Shown here piece by piece: positions 10,216-21,238 of a stretch of DNA of 57,657 nucleotides. The notes beneath the pieces are model-generated. The model did no database searches. It saw only the letters and a list, made by a program, of their open reading frames with translations, and was not told the origin of the DNA. The first letter of the stretch is position 1. Each line of letters opens with the position of its first letter. The translations under genes were made by a program, and so were the position numbers. Source of the DNA: Vibrio cincinnatiensis DSM 19608 (GTDB lineage: Bacteria > Pseudomonadota > Gammaproteobacteria > Enterobacterales > Vibrionaceae). The DNA lies in NCBI RefSeq assembly GCF_900167345.1, contig NZ_FUXB01000008.1:1-57657 (forward strand), written 5' to 3'.

Positions 10216-10233
10216 AGACCATCATTAGGTCAA

Positions 10234-12810
10234 TTAGTTCGCTACAATATTGAGTAGCTTACCTGGTACATAGATCACTTTGCGAATAGTTAAGCCATCG
10301 GTGAATTTCTTAACGTTCTCATCTTGCAAGCCTAATGCTTCTACTTGATCTTTGCTGGCATCCGCAGCGACGGTAAGTTTTCCACGTAACTTACCGTTAA
10401 CTTGTAAAACGATCAGTTTTTCATCTTCAACTAATGCAGCTTCATCGTAAGTTGGCCAAGCGGCATGGTCAATGTCTGTTTCACCCAATGCCTGCCACAT
10501 TTCAAAACAGATATGGGGAGCGATAGGGTAAAGCATCACGGTAATGGCTTTTGCTGCTTCATCTAAAATTGCACGATCTTGTTCTGACTCTTGTGGCGCT
10601 TTAGTGAGCTTATTCATCAACTCCATCACAGCAGCGATGGCTGTGTTAAAGGTTTGACGACGAGCAATATCATCCGTCACTTTAGCAATGGTTTTATGAA
10701 CATCACGACGTAGCGCTTTTTGGTCTGCATTTAAAGTAGCAGGGTTAACGCTTACCGCCGCTCCTTGAGCGGTATGCTCGGCAACCAGTTTCCAAACACG
10801 TCTTAGGAAACGGTTTGCCCCTTCCACACCAGACTCTTGCCATTCTAGTGTCATATCGGCTGGTGAGGCGAACATCATAAATAGACGTACCGTATCTGCG
10901 CCGTATTTATCCACCATTTCTTGTGGGTCGATACCGTTGTTTTTTGACTTAGACATCTTAATCATGCCTGAGTGTTCAACTGGGCGGCCTTGGTTATCTA
11001 TCGCTGAAACAATGCGACCTTTTCCATCACGTTCTACTTTGACTTCGGTGGGGGCAACCCACTCTTTGGTGCCTTTTTCATTGGTGTAATAGAAGGCATC
11101 GGCCAATACCATGCCTTGACACAATAGCTGTTTGAATGGCTCATCAGAAGTGACATAGCCTGCATCACGGAGCAGTTTATGGAAGAAGCGAGAGTAAAGG
11201 AGATGCATACAAGCATGTTCAATCCCACCGATGTATTGATCCACCGGTAGCCAGTAGTTGGCTTTTGCAGGATCAAGAATATCATCTGCTTGTGGTGAAC
11301 AGTAACGAGCGTAGTACCAAGAAGATTCCATAAAGGTATCAAAGGTGTCCGTTTCACGAAGTGCAGGTTCACCATTAAAGGTGGTTTCTGCCCAGGTTTT
11401 ATCGGCTTTAATCGGGCTGGTTACTCCATCCATAGTGACATCTTCAGGCAGAATTACTGGCAGTTGATCGGCAGGAACTGGGTGGACTTGACCATCTTCG
11501 GTCATCACCATTGGAATGGGGGCACCCCAATAGCGTTGACGAGAAACGCCCCAGTCACGTAGGCGGAAATTGACTGTTTTAGTGCCTTTACCTTCGGCTT
11601 CTAGCTTAGCTGAAATTGCATCAAATGCAGCTTGGAACTCAAGTCCGTCAAATTCACCAGAATCAAATAAAATGCCTTTTTCGGTATAGGCTTCTTGGCT
11701 AATATCGAGTTCAGAACCATCGGCTGGCTTAATCACGGGAACAATGTCCAAGCCATACTTGGTTGCAAATTCATAATCACGTTGATCATGAGCGGGAACC
11801 GCCATGACGGCTCCCGTGCCATAATGCATTAATACGAAGTTGGCGATATAAATAGGTACTTCACGGCCATTTAAAGGATGGATAGCGGTTAATCCCGTTG
11901 CCATACCTTTTTTCTCCATGGTCGCTAATTCTGCTTCTGCAACTTTGGTATTTTTACATTCGTCGATAAATGCAGCCAGTTGTGGGTTGTTGGCCGCTGC
12001 TTGGACCGCTAGAGGGTGCCCTGCTGCGATAGCAACATAAGTCACACCCATTAGTGTATCTGGGCGTGTGGTATACACTTCTAAATCTTGATCGTTATCT
12101 TTAACCTGGAATTTTAGATCGACCCCTTCTGAACGGCCAATCCAGTTACGCTGCATGGTTTTGACCATTTCTGGCCAACCCTCTAAGTTATCGAGATCAT
12201 CCAATAACTCTTGTGCATAGGCAGTGATCTTAATAAACCATTGTGGGATTTCTTTTTGCTCAACGGGCGTATCACAGCGCCAGCAGCATCCATCTTCTAC
12301 TTGTTCGTTAGCAAGAACGGTCTGATCATTGGGGCACCAGTTAACGGAAGAGGTTTTCTTATACACTAAGCCTTTTTCATACAGCTTTGTGAAAAACTCT
12401 TGTTCCCAGCGGTAATATTCAGGTCGGCAAGTCGCAAATTCGCGGCTCCAATCATAGCCAAAACCTAATAACTTGAGCTGGTTTTTCATGTATTGGATGT
12501 TTTCATACGTCCAAGGCGCTGGCGCAGTTTTATTTTTGACGGCTGCGTTTTCTGCTGGTAGGCCAAATGCGTCCCAGCCAATGGGCTGCATGACGTTTTT
12601 ACCTTGTAGACGCTGAAAGCGGGAGATCACATCACCGATAGTGTAGTTACGCACATGGCCCATGTGCAGTCGACCACTGGGATAAGGGAACATAGAAAGA
12701 CAGTAGAATTTTTCTTTATTTGGGTCTTCACTTACAACAAAGGTGTTATTGTTGTCCCAGTGCTGTTGAACTTTCGGTTCAATATCTTGCGGGTTATATT
12801 GCTCTTGCAT
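10234..12810 (-). CDS. leuS: Leucyl-tRNA synthetase LeuS
   Basis: Class I synthetase that charges tRNA-Leu. From the ATG at 12810 the protein is 858 aa, matching gamma-proteobacterial LeuRS, and begins [11 protein letters not shown]. An in-frame extension to 12903 adds 31 residues with no family resemblance and was not used; ATG 12819 is an alternative start 3 codons earlier. Motifs: HMGH at the HIGH site, a CP1 editing domain ([15 protein letters not shown]), KMSKS, and C-terminal [12 protein letters not shown]. Confidence 0.97.
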   Translation of the reverse strand: MQEQYNPQDIEPKVQQHWDNNNTFVVSEDPNKEKFYCLSMFPYPSGRLHMGHVRNYTIGDVISRFQRLQGKNVMQPIGWDAFGLPAENAAVKNKTAPAPWTYENIQYMKNQLKLLGFGYDWSREFATCRPEYYRWEQEFFTKLYEKGLVYKKTSSVNWCPNDQTVLANEQVEDGCCWRCDTPVEQKEIPQWFIKITAYAQELLDDLDNLEGWPEMVKTMQRNWIGRSEGVDLKFQVKDNDQDLEVYTTRPDTLMGVTYVAIAAGHPLAVQAAANNPQLAAFIDECKNTKVAEAELATMEKKGMATGLTAIHPLNGREVPIYIANFVLMHYGTGAVMAVPAHDQRDYEFATKYGLDIVPVIKPADGSELDISQEAYTEKGILFDSGEFDGLEFQAAFDAISAKLEAEGKGTKTVNFRLRDWGVSRQRYWGAPIPMVMTEDGQVHPVPADQLPVILPEDVTMDGVTSPIKADKTWAETTFNGEPALRETDTFDTFMESSWYYARYCSPQADDILDPAKANYWLPVDQYIGGIEHACMHLLYSRFFHKLLRDAGYVTSDEPFKQLLCQGMVLADAFYYTNEKGTKEWVAPTEVKVERDGKGRIVSAIDNQGRPVEHSGMIKMSKSKNNGIDPQEMVDKYGADTVRLFMMFASPADMTLEWQESGVEGANRFLRRVWKLVAEHTAQGAAVSVNPATLNADQKALRRDVHKTIAKVTDDIARRQTFNTAIAAVMELMNKLTKAPQESEQDRAILDEAAKAITVMLYPIAPHICFEMWQALGETDIDHAAWPTYDEAALVEDEKLIVLQVNGKLRGKLTVAADASKDQVEALGLQDENVKKFTDGLTIRKVIYVPGKLLNIVAN

Positions 12811-12932
12811 CGATGACATCCGGTTATCTTGGAATTTGTGAGTTCTGTTCGAACAGGTACTAATAGATCGACATAGAATACCTAAAGCAGCACAGCACAA
12901 CAATAGCCAATCGGTTTTGAGAGAGGTGACTT

Positions 12933-13403
12933 ATGAGAAAAGAGAAAACGGGCTATGAAGCGTTATTGGAAGAAGTGGTGGAAACCCTCAAACAAAGTCC
13001 AGAAGAAGTTGACCATATTATAGAGACATCCGGCAAAGTGGTGGCAGCCGCCAACGATTTAACCAAAGATGAATTGGCATTAATTTCAGCCTATGTTAAA
13101 GCCGATCTAAAAGCCTTTTCTGAGGAATATGAACAAAGTAAAAATAGTCCCTTCTCTTTAATGATTGCCAATACATTGTGGCAAGGGCTGCTGGAAATCA
13201 CCGATAAAACCAAAGTAGAGTGGGTAGAGTTATTTCAAGATCTGGAACATCAGGGGATCTATCAGGCAGGAGAGATGATTGGTTTAGGTATTTTAGTCTG
13301 TGAAAACTGTGCTCATAAGGTGGAATATAACCATCCGACCGAGATTGTGCCATGTACGCACTGTGGGAATACCCTGTTTAGCCGCCAGCCATTACAGCCA
13401 TAA
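12933..13403 (+). CDS. ybeL: Zinc-ribbon protein YbeL (DUF1451)
   Basis: A 156-aa cytosolic protein with a charged helical N-terminal part and a C-terminal zinc ribbon formed by CENC and CTHC pairs about 20 residues apart. The function is unknown. It is divergent from leuS, as in E. coli. A good ribosome-binding site (GAGAGAGGTG) lies 4 nt before the ATG. Confidence 0.92.
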   Translation: MRKEKTGYEALLEEVVETLKQSPEEVDHIIETSGKVVAAANDLTKDELALISAYVKADLKAFSEEYEQSKNSPFSLMIANTLWQGLLEITDKTKVEWVELFQDLEHQGIYQAGEMIGLGILVCENCAHKVEYNHPTEIVPCTHCGNTLFSRQPLQP

Positions 13404-13446
13404 GTCAATCCCCTCGAGCGAATGGCTTTAGGGGCGTCAGCTTTGC

Positions 13447-14961
13447 TTAGTGGCGACGAGTGACCAGAAAACTTATCGCTAAACTTAAGCTACACCATAT
13501 ATAGAGTGGCCAGCTTCCCCAGCGATAATACGGTGTTTGCCCTCGAGTTGGGGTGATTTCTGCTCTGAGCACTCCCGTTTTAAACTGCGGAAGTTGATGA
13601 GTTATTTTACCGTATTGATCCGTGATTGCGGTGACACCATTGTTGGTTGATCGAACCAAGGGTTTACCCAGTTCTAAGGCTCGCATTCGAGCAATCTCCA
13701 TATGTTGAAGAGGCCCGTTTGATCGACCAAACCAAGCATCATTGGAGAGTGTCAGTAAAAAATCCGTTTGCTCTGTTACGTTTGTTCTTAGCTGCTCATT
13801 AAAAATGATTTCATAACATAGTGCAGGTGCAAAGGCATAATTTGCAGCGAAGATATTTGGCTGAACATATTCTCCCCGGCTAAAAGATGACATGGGTAAG
13901 TTAAATAATGGGGCTAAAGGTCTGAGCCACTTCTCTAATGGTACAAATTCACCAAATGGCAATAAGTGATGCTTATGGTAGCGGTGTTCAACGTCGTAAC
14001 GGTAACCACCATATGGGGTATTACCTAACGCCAATACACTATTAAAGTATTGGCCTTGTTCGTTGTAGTTCAAAATACCGGTAATCACCGCGCTCTTATT
14101 CATTCGAGCTGCTGAATCTAAATTACTGAGATATGGACCTAACTCTAACTCAAAAGCAGGAATTGCGGCCTCTGGCCAGATAATAATATCGGCATCCCAA
14201 TTCTCTCGGCTGAGATCGGTGTATTTCATAATGGTTGGCCAACGTTGGTTGGGGTGCCATTTGAGAGACTGCTGAATATTGCCTTGAATAATAGCCAGTG
14301 TGGTTGTCCTTTCTGGTTCAGGCGTAACCCAAGTTTGCGCTTTGAAGGCAAAACTGATAGAGAAAAGGGCGATAGGGATCAGTAAAAAACGCCATGCGTG
14401 AGTCAAGCAGACATAGCTGAATGAGCTTGCACACATAAGCACAACCAAGGTGATAAGCTCGACACCGCCAAGAGGGGCAAAAGAAGCCAATGGGCTATCT
14501 ATTTGGCTATAGCCTAACCATAACCAAGGAAACCCCGTCATTACCCAACCACGGAGCCAATCAAAGGTGAGCCAAAGAACGGGAGAGGCGAGTAAAAATC
14601 TGGACCAATGAGCGCGAGGAAAGAAACGATTGAGTGCCCAAGCAAAGAGGCCACTATAAAAGGATAAATACCCTACCAAAAGCAGCATGAGGGAGAAACT
14701 GGCGATTTTGGGTAAGCCACCAAATGTATCGATACTGACGTGAACCCAACTGATCCCAAAGCCAAATTGACCTAAGCCCCAGCAATAGCCTATGAACGCC
14801 GCTTGTTTAGCTGAACGGTGATGAATCAGTAGTAATAGTAGGCATGGGCTGAGAATCGCCAATGGCCATAATTGATAGGGTGCAAAAGCTAGGGGGGTGA
14901 TTGCGCCGACACATAAGGCCAGAAATGGCCGTATTAGGCGATGAATATAATTTTTCATCAA
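13447..14961 (-). CDS. lnt: Apolipoprotein N-acyltransferase Lnt
   Basis: Inner-membrane enzyme that adds the third acyl chain to lipoproteins. The 504-aa protein has several N-terminal membrane helices and a periplasmic nitrilase-like domain. The expected catalytic Glu ([10 protein letters not shown]), Lys (region [13 protein letters not shown]) and Cys (APALCYEI) segments are all present. It is the last gene of the miaB-phoH-ybeY-corC-lnt run, 61 nt after corC; its products serve the lipoproteins LptE and RlpA among others. Confidence 0.96.
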   Translation of the reverse strand: MMKNYIHRLIRPFLALCVGAITPLAFAPYQLWPLAILSPCLLLLLIHHRSAKQAAFIGYCWGLGQFGFGISWVHVSIDTFGGLPKIASFSLMLLLVGYLSFYSGLFAWALNRFFPRAHWSRFLLASPVLWLTFDWLRGWVMTGFPWLWLGYSQIDSPLASFAPLGGVELITLVVLMCASSFSYVCLTHAWRFLLIPIALFSISFAFKAQTWVTPEPERTTTLAIIQGNIQQSLKWHPNQRWPTIMKYTDLSRENWDADIIIWPEAAIPAFELELGPYLSNLDSAARMNKSAVITGILNYNEQGQYFNSVLALGNTPYGGYRYDVEHRYHKHHLLPFGEFVPLEKWLRPLAPLFNLPMSSFSRGEYVQPNIFAANYAFAPALCYEIIFNEQLRTNVTEQTDFLLTLSNDAWFGRSNGPLQHMEIARMRALELGKPLVRSTNNGVTAITDQYGKITHQLPQFKTGVLRAEITPTRGQTPYYRWGSWPLYIWCSLSLAISFLVTRRH

Positions 14962-14982
14962 CGATAACTTTCTAAAGTAATG

Positions 14983-15008
14983 TGCTCAGCTACTTATTTA
15001 GCTGAGCA
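14983..15008 (-). other. Hairpin in the corC-lnt spacer
   Basis: A 9-bp perfect stem (14983-14991 with 15000-15008) closes an 8-nt loop. No T-run follows on the minus strand, so it does not look like a full terminator. Confidence 0.5.
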
Positions 15009-15022
15009 AAGTTGGCACCAGT

Positions 15023-15922
15023 TTACTCTTCCTGAGTTTCAGGAAGTGTTTCGAAATCAGGAATGGTGACTTGAAGTTGAACGATTCGTCGACTGTCGGC
15101 AGCGGTCACTTTAAAGTGATACTTACCGATCTCAATGATTTCACCTCGTGAAGGTAAGTGCCCGAATGCGGTCATGACTAAACCGCCTACGGTATCGACT
15201 TCTTCATCACTAAATTCTGTGCCAAAGGTGTCATTAAAAGACTCGATGGTTGTCAGAGCCTTTACCGCATAGGTATGTTTGCTTAATTTTCGAATATCAA
15301 GCTGCTCTTCATCATCAAATTCATCTTCAATATCACCGACGATTTCTTCTAAAATATCTTCAATGGTGACGAGGCCAGATACGCCACCAAACTCATCGAC
15401 GACTATCGCCATATGGTAACGTTCTTCGCGGAACTCTTTGAGTAGGCGATCAACGCGTTTACTTTCCGGAACCACCACCGCAGGTCGAATGACTTCTTCG
15501 ATATCAAACGGAGCGCTATTTGAGCCTAAGTATTTGAGTAAGTCCTTTGCTAGTAGAATGCCTTCGACATGATCTTTGTCTTCGCTAATCACTGGGTAGC
15601 GAGAGTGCTGTGCATCTGTGATTAAAGCGACCAGAGAGTCTAGGTTATCGTTACGCTCAACCGTCACCATTTGTGAGCGAGGGATCATAATATCCCGCAC
15701 TCGCATCTCTGCAATTTCCATAACCCCTTCAAGCATATCTCGGGTGTCATGGTCGATAAGGTCATTCACTTCAGAGTCTCGGATCACATCCACTAGCTCT
15801 TGGCGATCTTTGGGCTCCCCCTGAAAAAGTTGACCTAGGCGTTCAAAGAAGGACTTTCTACTCGGACCTTCAGATTTTTCTTTTTTTCCTTCAGTAGAAT
15901 GGGGCGAATTATCGTCGTTCAT
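15023..15922 (-). CDS. corC: CorC/YbeX CBS-domain protein
   Basis: A 299-aa cytosolic protein with two CBS domains (about 65-190; motif [12 protein letters not shown] begins the first) and a C-terminal CorC_HlyC transporter-associated domain (about 205-290). It was first linked to cobalt/magnesium efflux through CorA; more recent work on YbeX ties it to ribosome and magnesium homeostasis, in keeping with its neighbours ybeY and phoH. It lacks the membrane domain of longer CNNM-type homologues. Confidence 0.93.
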   Translation of the reverse strand: MNDDNSPHSTEGKKEKSEGPSRKSFFERLGQLFQGEPKDRQELVDVIRDSEVNDLIDHDTRDMLEGVMEIAEMRVRDIMIPRSQMVTVERNDNLDSLVALITDAQHSRYPVISEDKDHVEGILLAKDLLKYLGSNSAPFDIEEVIRPAVVVPESKRVDRLLKEFREERYHMAIVVDEFGGVSGLVTIEDILEEIVGDIEDEFDDEEQLDIRKLSKHTYAVKALTTIESFNDTFGTEFSDEEVDTVGGLVMTAFGHLPSRGEIIEIGKYHFKVTAADSRRIVQLQVTIPDFETLPETQEE

Positions 15923-15941
15923 TGTGTCTCTTATTTATTAC

Positions 15942-15961
15942 GCTATCAGATGTGTGATAGC
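15942..15961 (-). other. Hairpin in the ybeY-corC spacer
   Basis: A 7-bp perfect stem (15942-15948 with 15955-15961) closes a 6-nt loop. No T-run follows on the minus strand. Confidence 0.45.
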
Positions 15962-16004
15962 TCACATAAAGTGAACCAGTAAAGGTATTTCTCCCACCAA
16001 TCAC

Positions 16005-16469
16005 TTAGTTTTTCTCCGCTAAATAGGGGTCATCAAACCCCATTTTTTGCATGATCTCAGTTTCAAGCGCTTCCATTTCGTCAGCCTCTTGATCATCGAT
16101 ATGGTCATAACCTAGCAGATGAAGGCTACCATGTACAACCATATGCGCCCAGTGTGCCATTAGCGGTTTTTCTTGCTCAAGCGCTTCTTGTTCGACAACT
16201 TGTTGGCAGATGACCAAATCACCCAATAGATCCAGTTCCACTTCAGGGGGAGCCTCAAAAGGAAAGGAGAGCACATTGGTTGGTTTATCTTTACCACGAT
16301 AGTCTAAATTTAGTTGGTGGCTCTCATCTTGATCAACCACTCGAATAGTGACTTCAGCTTGGCTTTGAAATGGGCTAATAGCCGTAGTGAGCCAGTGTGA
16401 AAAATCATCAAAACTTGGTAGAGCTTGCTCATTTTCAACGGCAATTTGTAAATCCAGTTCAATACTCAT
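16005..16469 (-). CDS. ybeY: Endoribonuclease YbeY
   Basis: Single-strand metallo-endoribonuclease acting in 16S rRNA 3' end maturation and ribosome quality control. The 154-aa protein carries the zinc-binding motif [11 protein letters not shown] (H-x3-H-x5-H). Its ATG overlaps the phoH stop by 4 nt, a tight coupling also seen in other gamma-proteobacteria. Confidence 0.96.
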   Translation of the reverse strand: MSIELDLQIAVENEQALPSFDDFSHWLTTAISPFQSQAEVTIRVVDQDESHQLNLDYRGKDKPTNVLSFPFEAPPEVELDLLGDLVICQQVVEQEALEQEKPLMAHWAHMVVHGSLHLLGYDHIDDQEADEMEALETEIMQKMGFDDPYLAEKN

Positions 16470-17566
16470 GATGGATTTGATTCCTCAGGGGTGGATTGGG
16501 GGGCGGCTGGGCTGGTTTCTTCCAACTTGGCTTCTCGCTCTTCACGGCGACGCTGTTCATAAGCCTTACGTTCTTTTTGATCTTGCGCTTCCCATTTTTC
16601 ATAGGCATTAACAATGCGAGCAACAACCGGATGGCGAACCACATCGTCTGACTGGAAAAAATTAAAGCTAATTTCCTCCACTTCGCTGAGTACTTCAATG
16701 GCATGACGTAGACCAGAACGAGCTCCACGTGGCAAATCAATTTGGGTTACATCGCCAGTGATCACTGCGCGGGAGTTAAAACCGATCCGAGTGAGGAACA
16801 TCTTCATCTGTTCTACGGTCGTATTCTGGCTTTCATCAAGGATGATAAAGGCATCGTTGAGTGTCCGCCCACGCATGTAAGCTAGAGGGGCCACTTCAAT
16901 CACATTTCGTTCAATCAGCTTTTCTACTCGTTCAAACCCTAACATTTCAAACAGTGCGTCATAGAGCGGACGTAAATAGGGGTCAACCTTTTGGCTGAGA
17001 TCTCCAGGCAAAAAGCCTAATTTTTCTCCTGCTTCAACCGCAGGGCGAGTGAGCAGAATTCGGCGAATTTCTTGTCGCTCCAGCGCATCCACGGCTGCGG
17101 CGACCGCTAAATATGTTTTCCCAGTTCCGGCTGGGCCAATACCAAAGCTGATATCGTGAGTCACCATATTGACCAAATATTGCGCTTGATTCGGAGTGCG
17201 TGGTTTGATCACTCCTTTCTTGGTCTTAATAAAGACTTCTTTACCATGGATAATGGCGGATTCTTGATTTTGCTCTAAAACGCCGGCTTCTTTGATGGCA
17301 AGGTGCAACTGCTCTGGCTCAATATCGGGGATCTGGCCACGAACCGGTGCGGTATCTACATAAAGGGTTTTGAGAATGTCTAAGGCCGCTGAGGCGGTAT
17401 GCGCTTTACCGACGATAGTAAATAGGTTACTACGGTGGTTAATTTCCACTCCAAGCCGACGCTCTAAATGCTTGATGTTATCGTCAAATGGCCCGCATAA
17501 ACTGGCTAAGCGACGGTTATCAGAAGGTTCCAGATTAATTTCTAAGGTTACGACTTTATTGCTCAA
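16466..17566 (-). CDS. ybeZ: PhoH-like ATPase (YbeZ)
   Basis: A 366-aa P-loop ATPase with Walker A GPAGTGKT and a Walker B-type segment [10 protein letters not shown]. The N-terminal ~100 residues form a KH-like/PhoH-N region. The C-terminal tail (about 330-366) is highly charged and low-complexity. It partners physically and genetically with YbeY in rRNA processing in other bacteria; that role is inferred here from the 4-nt overlap with ybeY. Confidence 0.94.
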   Translation of the reverse strand: MSNKVVTLEINLEPSDNRRLASLCGPFDDNIKHLERRLGVEINHRSNLFTIVGKAHTASAALDILKTLYVDTAPVRGQIPDIEPEQLHLAIKEAGVLEQNQESAIIHGKEVFIKTKKGVIKPRTPNQAQYLVNMVTHDISFGIGPAGTGKTYLAVAAAVDALERQEIRRILLTRPAVEAGEKLGFLPGDLSQKVDPYLRPLYDALFEMLGFERVEKLIERNVIEVAPLAYMRGRTLNDAFIILDESQNTTVEQMKMFLTRIGFNSRAVITGDVTQIDLPRGARSGLRHAIEVLSEVEEISFNFFQSDDVVRHPVVARIVNAYEKWEAQDQKERKAYEQRRREEREAKLEETSPAAPQSTPEESNPS

Positions 17567-17593
17567 ATTGGCCTCTCAATCAGTCACTCGTCG

Positions 17594-17615
17594 GTGCCCG
17601 ATTATGACCGGGCAC
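17594..17615 (-). other. Hairpin in the miaB-phoH spacer
   Basis: A 7-bp GC-rich perfect stem (17594-17600 with 17609-17615) closes an 8-nt loop. There is no T-run on the minus strand. The 151-nt spacer holds no gene. Confidence 0.45.
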
Positions 17616-17717
17616 ACAATGACACTATGTTCTTGTTTGGTGGAAGAATCAGCGGAGCTGAATTCTATGACCAAGCGTGAGTATTCCTTTCTCCGAGCGC
17701 TATGCAGTACAAAACGT

Positions 17718-19142
17718 TTATGGGGTGAAGGTCGCCACGCCTAGCTCATCTTCACGGCGAGTTTTTGCCATCATTTGTGAGGGCGAAATCAGGACGCGAA
17801 GGTTCATCTCTTGTTCAGTGCGTACGAGTTCTCCACGTAATGAGTTCGGGAAAACATCGACAATATTCACATCAACAAACTGACCGATAAGTTCGGCAGG
17901 GCCTTCGAAGTTAACCACTCGGTTATTTTCAGTACGGCCACGTAGCTCCATCAGGTTTTTCTTCGATGGGCCTTCAACCAAAATACGTTGTTCTGTTCCC
18001 ATCATCAGACGAGAGTAGCGCATGGCTTGGCTGTTGATCTGCTGTTGTAATTCATATAAGCGTGCTTTTTTGGTCTCTTCAGAAAGGTCGCATGGGTAAT
18101 CTGCGGCCGGAGTTCCTGGTCGAGGAGAAAAAATAAAGCTAAAGCTCATATCAAAATCGACATCACGAATCAGCTTCATGGTGTCTTGGAAATCTTTATC
18201 GGATTCACCGGGGAAGCCCACGATGAAGTCTGAACTGATTTGAATATCAGGACGAGCTTTACGTAATTTACGAATGATCGACTTATATTCAATCGCCGTG
18301 TGCGGACGTTTCATCATCGTTAAGATGCGATCGCTACCACTTTGCACTGGGAGGTGTAGAAAACTGACGAGCTCAGGGGTATCTTCATACACAGCAATGA
18401 TGTCGTCAGTAAACTCTAGTGGGTGACTAGTGGTGAAACGAATACGGTCAATACCATCAATAGAGGCGACTAAACGAAGTAGCTCGGCAAATGAACAGAT
18501 GGTTCCATCGTGCATTGGGCCACGGTAGGCATTCACATTTTGCCCAAGCAGGTTAACTTCACGAACACCTTGTTCTGCTAACTGGGCAATTTCGTACAGG
18601 ACATCGTCCATTGGACGGCTGACTTCCTCACCACGAGTATAAGGCACAACGCAGTAAGTACAGTACTTAGAGCACCCTTCCATAATAGAAACAAAAGCCG
18701 TCGGCCCCTCTGCTCGAGGTTCTGGCAGGCTATCAAATTTTTCAATTTCAGGGAAAGAAATATCCATGACCGGAGCGTCAGTCGATTGGGATTGTCTGAT
18801 CATTTCAGGCAAACGGTGCAGGGTTTGTGGACCAAAAATCACATCTACGAATGGTGCACGTTCACGGATGTGATCCCCTTCTTGGGTCGCCACACAACCT
18901 CCAACGCCGATCACCACGCCTGGTTTTTTATCTTTTAACGTTTTCCAGCGTCCCAGTTGATGAAAGACTTTTTCTTGAGCTTTTTCACGGATTGAACAGG
19001 TATTTAATAGTAGGACGTCTGCTTCCTCTGGCTCTTCTGTCAGCTCATAGCCATTTGCTGCATTAAGCAGATCGGCCATTTTGGATGAATCGTATTCGTT
19101 CATCTGGCAGCCCCAGGTTTTTATTAGCAGTTTCTTACTCAT
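17718..19142 (-). CDS. miaB: tRNA methylthiotransferase MiaB
   Basis: Radical-SAM enzyme converting i6A37 to ms2i6A37 in tRNAs. The 474-aa protein has the UPF0004 domain with its three cysteines ([24 protein letters not shown]), the radical-SAM motif CSKYCTYC and a C-terminal TRAM domain (about 375-440). It opens the minus-strand operon that continues to lnt and is divergent from ubiF. Confidence 0.96.
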   Translation of the reverse strand: MSKKLLIKTWGCQMNEYDSSKMADLLNAANGYELTEEPEEADVLLLNTCSIREKAQEKVFHQLGRWKTLKDKKPGVVIGVGGCVATQEGDHIRERAPFVDVIFGPQTLHRLPEMIRQSQSTDAPVMDISFPEIEKFDSLPEPRAEGPTAFVSIMEGCSKYCTYCVVPYTRGEEVSRPMDDVLYEIAQLAEQGVREVNLLGQNVNAYRGPMHDGTICSFAELLRLVASIDGIDRIRFTTSHPLEFTDDIIAVYEDTPELVSFLHLPVQSGSDRILTMMKRPHTAIEYKSIIRKLRKARPDIQISSDFIVGFPGESDKDFQDTMKLIRDVDFDMSFSFIFSPRPGTPAADYPCDLSEETKKARLYELQQQINSQAMRYSRLMMGTEQRILVEGPSKKNLMELRGRTENNRVVNFEGPAELIGQFVDVNIVDVFPNSLRGELVRTEQEMNLRVLISPSQMMAKTRREDELGVATFTP

Positions 19143-19377
19143 CTCACTTTCGCTCGTTCAATAATTCGTTGAAATAGGAATCCGCCATCTCGGCGGTAGC
19201 GGCGTATTGTACTGCTTTCGTTTGTGACTGACTAGTAATAGACAAAAATCTCTGCTAACCATTGCTATTGCTTGGTTTTCTCCTTACAGAGAGCAAGGTT
19301 TTTGATGAAATATATTCGCAAAAAAAACCTTAATACGTACAATGGTTTTTAAGTGAAATTAACCTAAAGTGGCGAAG

Positions 19378-20535
19378 ATGAACCAGTTTGATGTGATAGT
19401 CATTGGTGGGGGAATGGTGGGAGCAGCAGCAGCATTAGGCCTTGTTCAACAAGGTCGAAAAGTAGCGCTTGTTGAAGGGAATGCCCCTTCGGCTTTTTCA
19501 CCAGATCAGGCGATGGATGTTAGAATCTCTGCGATTTCACAGACCTCGGTTTCATTACTCGAAGAATTAGGGGCATGGGAGGGGGTGAAGCAAAAACGTG
19601 TTTGCCCTTATCGCCGATTAGAAACGTGGGAGCACCCAGAGTGCCGAACTCGCTTTAGCTGTGAGAGTTTAGGCTTAGCACAGCTAGGGTTTATGGTTGA
19701 AAATCGCTTGATTCAATTAGCCATTTGGGAGCAATTTAGCCAATACCCTGAGTTAGTCCTTTTTTGCCCAGATACCCTGAGTAAGATCCAATTTCAGCCA
19801 ACGGGAGCTCACCAAGTTACCCTGCAGTCTGGTACGACATTGGTTGGACAGTGGATTATTGGTGCCGATGGCGCTAATTCTCAAGTCCGTTCTCTTGCCC
19901 ATATTGGTATTACAGCCTGGGACTATCGCCAACACTGTATGTTGATTAATGTGCAGACGGCAAAACCACAGCAAGATATCACATGGCAGCAGTTTTTCCC
20001 CTCTGGTCCTCGTTCGTTTTTACCACTGCAAGATCAACAAGCATCATTGGTTTGGTATGATTCACCGAAGCGAATCAAGCAGTTAATGAACTTGAGTGAT
20101 GATCAGTTACGTGAAGAGATACTAAACCACTTTCCTCCAGAATTGGGGGATATTGATGTGATTCAGCGAGGATCATTTCCTTTGACCCGTCGTCATGCGC
20201 AAAGTTATGTTCAAAATGGTTGTGTGCTTATCGGAGATGCGGCACATACCATTAATCCATTAGCTGGGCAGGGCGTGAATTTAGGGTTTAAAGACGTAGC
20301 TGCGTTATTGGCGGTGACAGATGAGATGGAAGAATTAACACTGGAACAGTTTCAACGCTATGAACGAAAACGTCGCCCTGATAATTTATTGATGCAAACG
20401 GGGATGGATGTTTTCTATAAAGCCTTCAGTAATGATTTGGCTCCCATAAAGCTGATGCGTAATATTTTATTAAAAGGGGCGGAACATTCTGGGCCAATTA
20501 AAGCGCAGGTTTTACGTTATGCACTTGGACTTTAG
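19378..20535 (+). CDS. ubiF: Ubiquinone biosynthesis hydroxylase UbiF
   Basis: FAD-dependent monooxygenase adding the C6 hydroxyl during ubiquinone synthesis. It shows the dinucleotide motif GGGMVGAAAALGL, the mid-protein DG motif (IGADGANSQVR) and the FAD-ribose motif GDAAHTINPLAGQG. The UbiF-specific N-terminal YRRLETWE and C-terminal LRYALGL segments separate it from UbiH and VisC. I chose ATG 19378 (385 aa); an in-frame GTG at 19369 would add three residues, and neither has a strong ribosome-binding site. Confidence 0.93.
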   Translation: MNQFDVIVIGGGMVGAAAALGLVQQGRKVALVEGNAPSAFSPDQAMDVRISAISQTSVSLLEELGAWEGVKQKRVCPYRRLETWEHPECRTRFSCESLGLAQLGFMVENRLIQLAIWEQFSQYPELVLFCPDTLSKIQFQPTGAHQVTLQSGTTLVGQWIIGADGANSQVRSLAHIGITAWDYRQHCMLINVQTAKPQQDITWQQFFPSGPRSFLPLQDQQASLVWYDSPKRIKQLMNLSDDQLREEILNHFPPELGDIDVIQRGSFPLTRRHAQSYVQNGCVLIGDAAHTINPLAGQGVNLGFKDVAALLAVTDEMEELTLEQFQRYERKRRPDNLLMQTGMDVFYKAFSNDLAPIKLMRNILLKGAEHSGPIKAQVLRYALGL

Positions 20536-20550
20536 CTTTTAGAGAGAACA

Positions 20551-20583
20551 ATAAAAACGCCGCCTAGTTGGCAGCGTTTTTAT
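20551..20583. terminator. Bidirectional ubiF/crr terminator
   Basis: A 10-bp perfect stem (20551-20560 with 20574-20583) has A-tract and T-tract arms between the convergent ubiF and crr genes, so it can end transcripts from either side. Confidence 0.85.
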
Positions 20584-20601
20584 CAGTAACATAGCTCGAG
20601 A

Positions 20602-21111
20602 TTACTTCGTTACACGAAGAACCGGAGTTTCACCTACGGTGACAGAGCCAGATAACTTGCTTAGCTCTTTAATTTCATCCATGTTAGAAATAACAACTGG
20701 AGTCAATGTAGATTTCGCTTTTTCTTCAAGTAGAGCAAGATCGAATTCAATAATCGTGTCGCCGACTTTTACTGATTGACCTTCTTCAGCGATACGTTTG
20801 AAACCTTCGCCTTTCAATTCAACGGTATCGATACCGAAGTGAACAAACAGTTCAACACCATCGTCAGACTCGATAGAGAATGCGTGATTAGTTTCGAAGA
20901 TCTTACCGATAGTACCATTCACAGGGGCAACCATTTTGTTACCTGCAGGTTTAATCGCAATACCATCACCAACGATTTTCTCAGCAAACACGACATCTGG
21001 CACGTCTTCAATGTTTACAATTTCACCAGAGAGAGGTGCGATAATATCAATTGCACCCGCGTCAGCGCTGTCGTCAGAGACTAGCTTTTTAAGTTTGTCA
21101 AACAGACCCAT
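20602..21111 (-). CDS. crr: PTS glucose-specific EIIA (EIIA-Glc)
   Basis: Soluble phosphocarrier between HPr and sugar permeases and a central regulator of adenylate cyclase and inducer exclusion. The 169-aa protein shows both active-site histidines, His76 in [10 protein letters not shown] and the phosphorylated His91 in [12 protein letters not shown]. It is third in ptsH-ptsI-crr, 127 nt after ptsI. It is the likely phosphate donor for the EIIA-less NagE encoded at 51476. Confidence 0.97.
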   Translation of the reverse strand: MGLFDKLKKLVSDDSADAGAIDIIAPLSGEIVNIEDVPDVVFAEKIVGDGIAIKPAGNKMVAPVNGTIGKIFETNHAFSIESDDGVELFVHFGIDTVELKGEGFKRIAEEGQSVKVGDTIIEFDLALLEEKAKSTLTPVVISNMDEIKELSKLSGSVTVGETPVLRVTK

Positions 21112-21238
21112 TGTGTCATGCTCCTAACGTTTAGATTTATTTTGTTGAAGTATAGTATACCAATCCCAAACAATAGACGACTATTTTTATATCCTTCAAG
21201 GAGTTTGCTCATAGTCACCTATTGTAGGGGGTTTATCC

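Noticed and set aside
12845..12856. Palindrome CTGTTCGAACAG upstream of leuS, considered as a LexA box.
   Set aside because: The half-site spacing (CTG-N6-CAG) is too short for the gamma-proteobacterial LexA site CTG-N10-CAG.
12811..12903. A 31-residue N-terminal extension of LeuS.
   Set aside because: It has no resemblance to LeuRS, and starting at 12810 gives the exact family length and N terminus.
19192..19201. A sequence matching the first 10 bases of the RfaH ops element (GGCGGTAGCG) between miaB and ubiF.
   Set aside because: The following bases do not match the functional ops element, the site is part of a short GC-rich inverted repeat, and ubiF is not a long RfaH-type operon.
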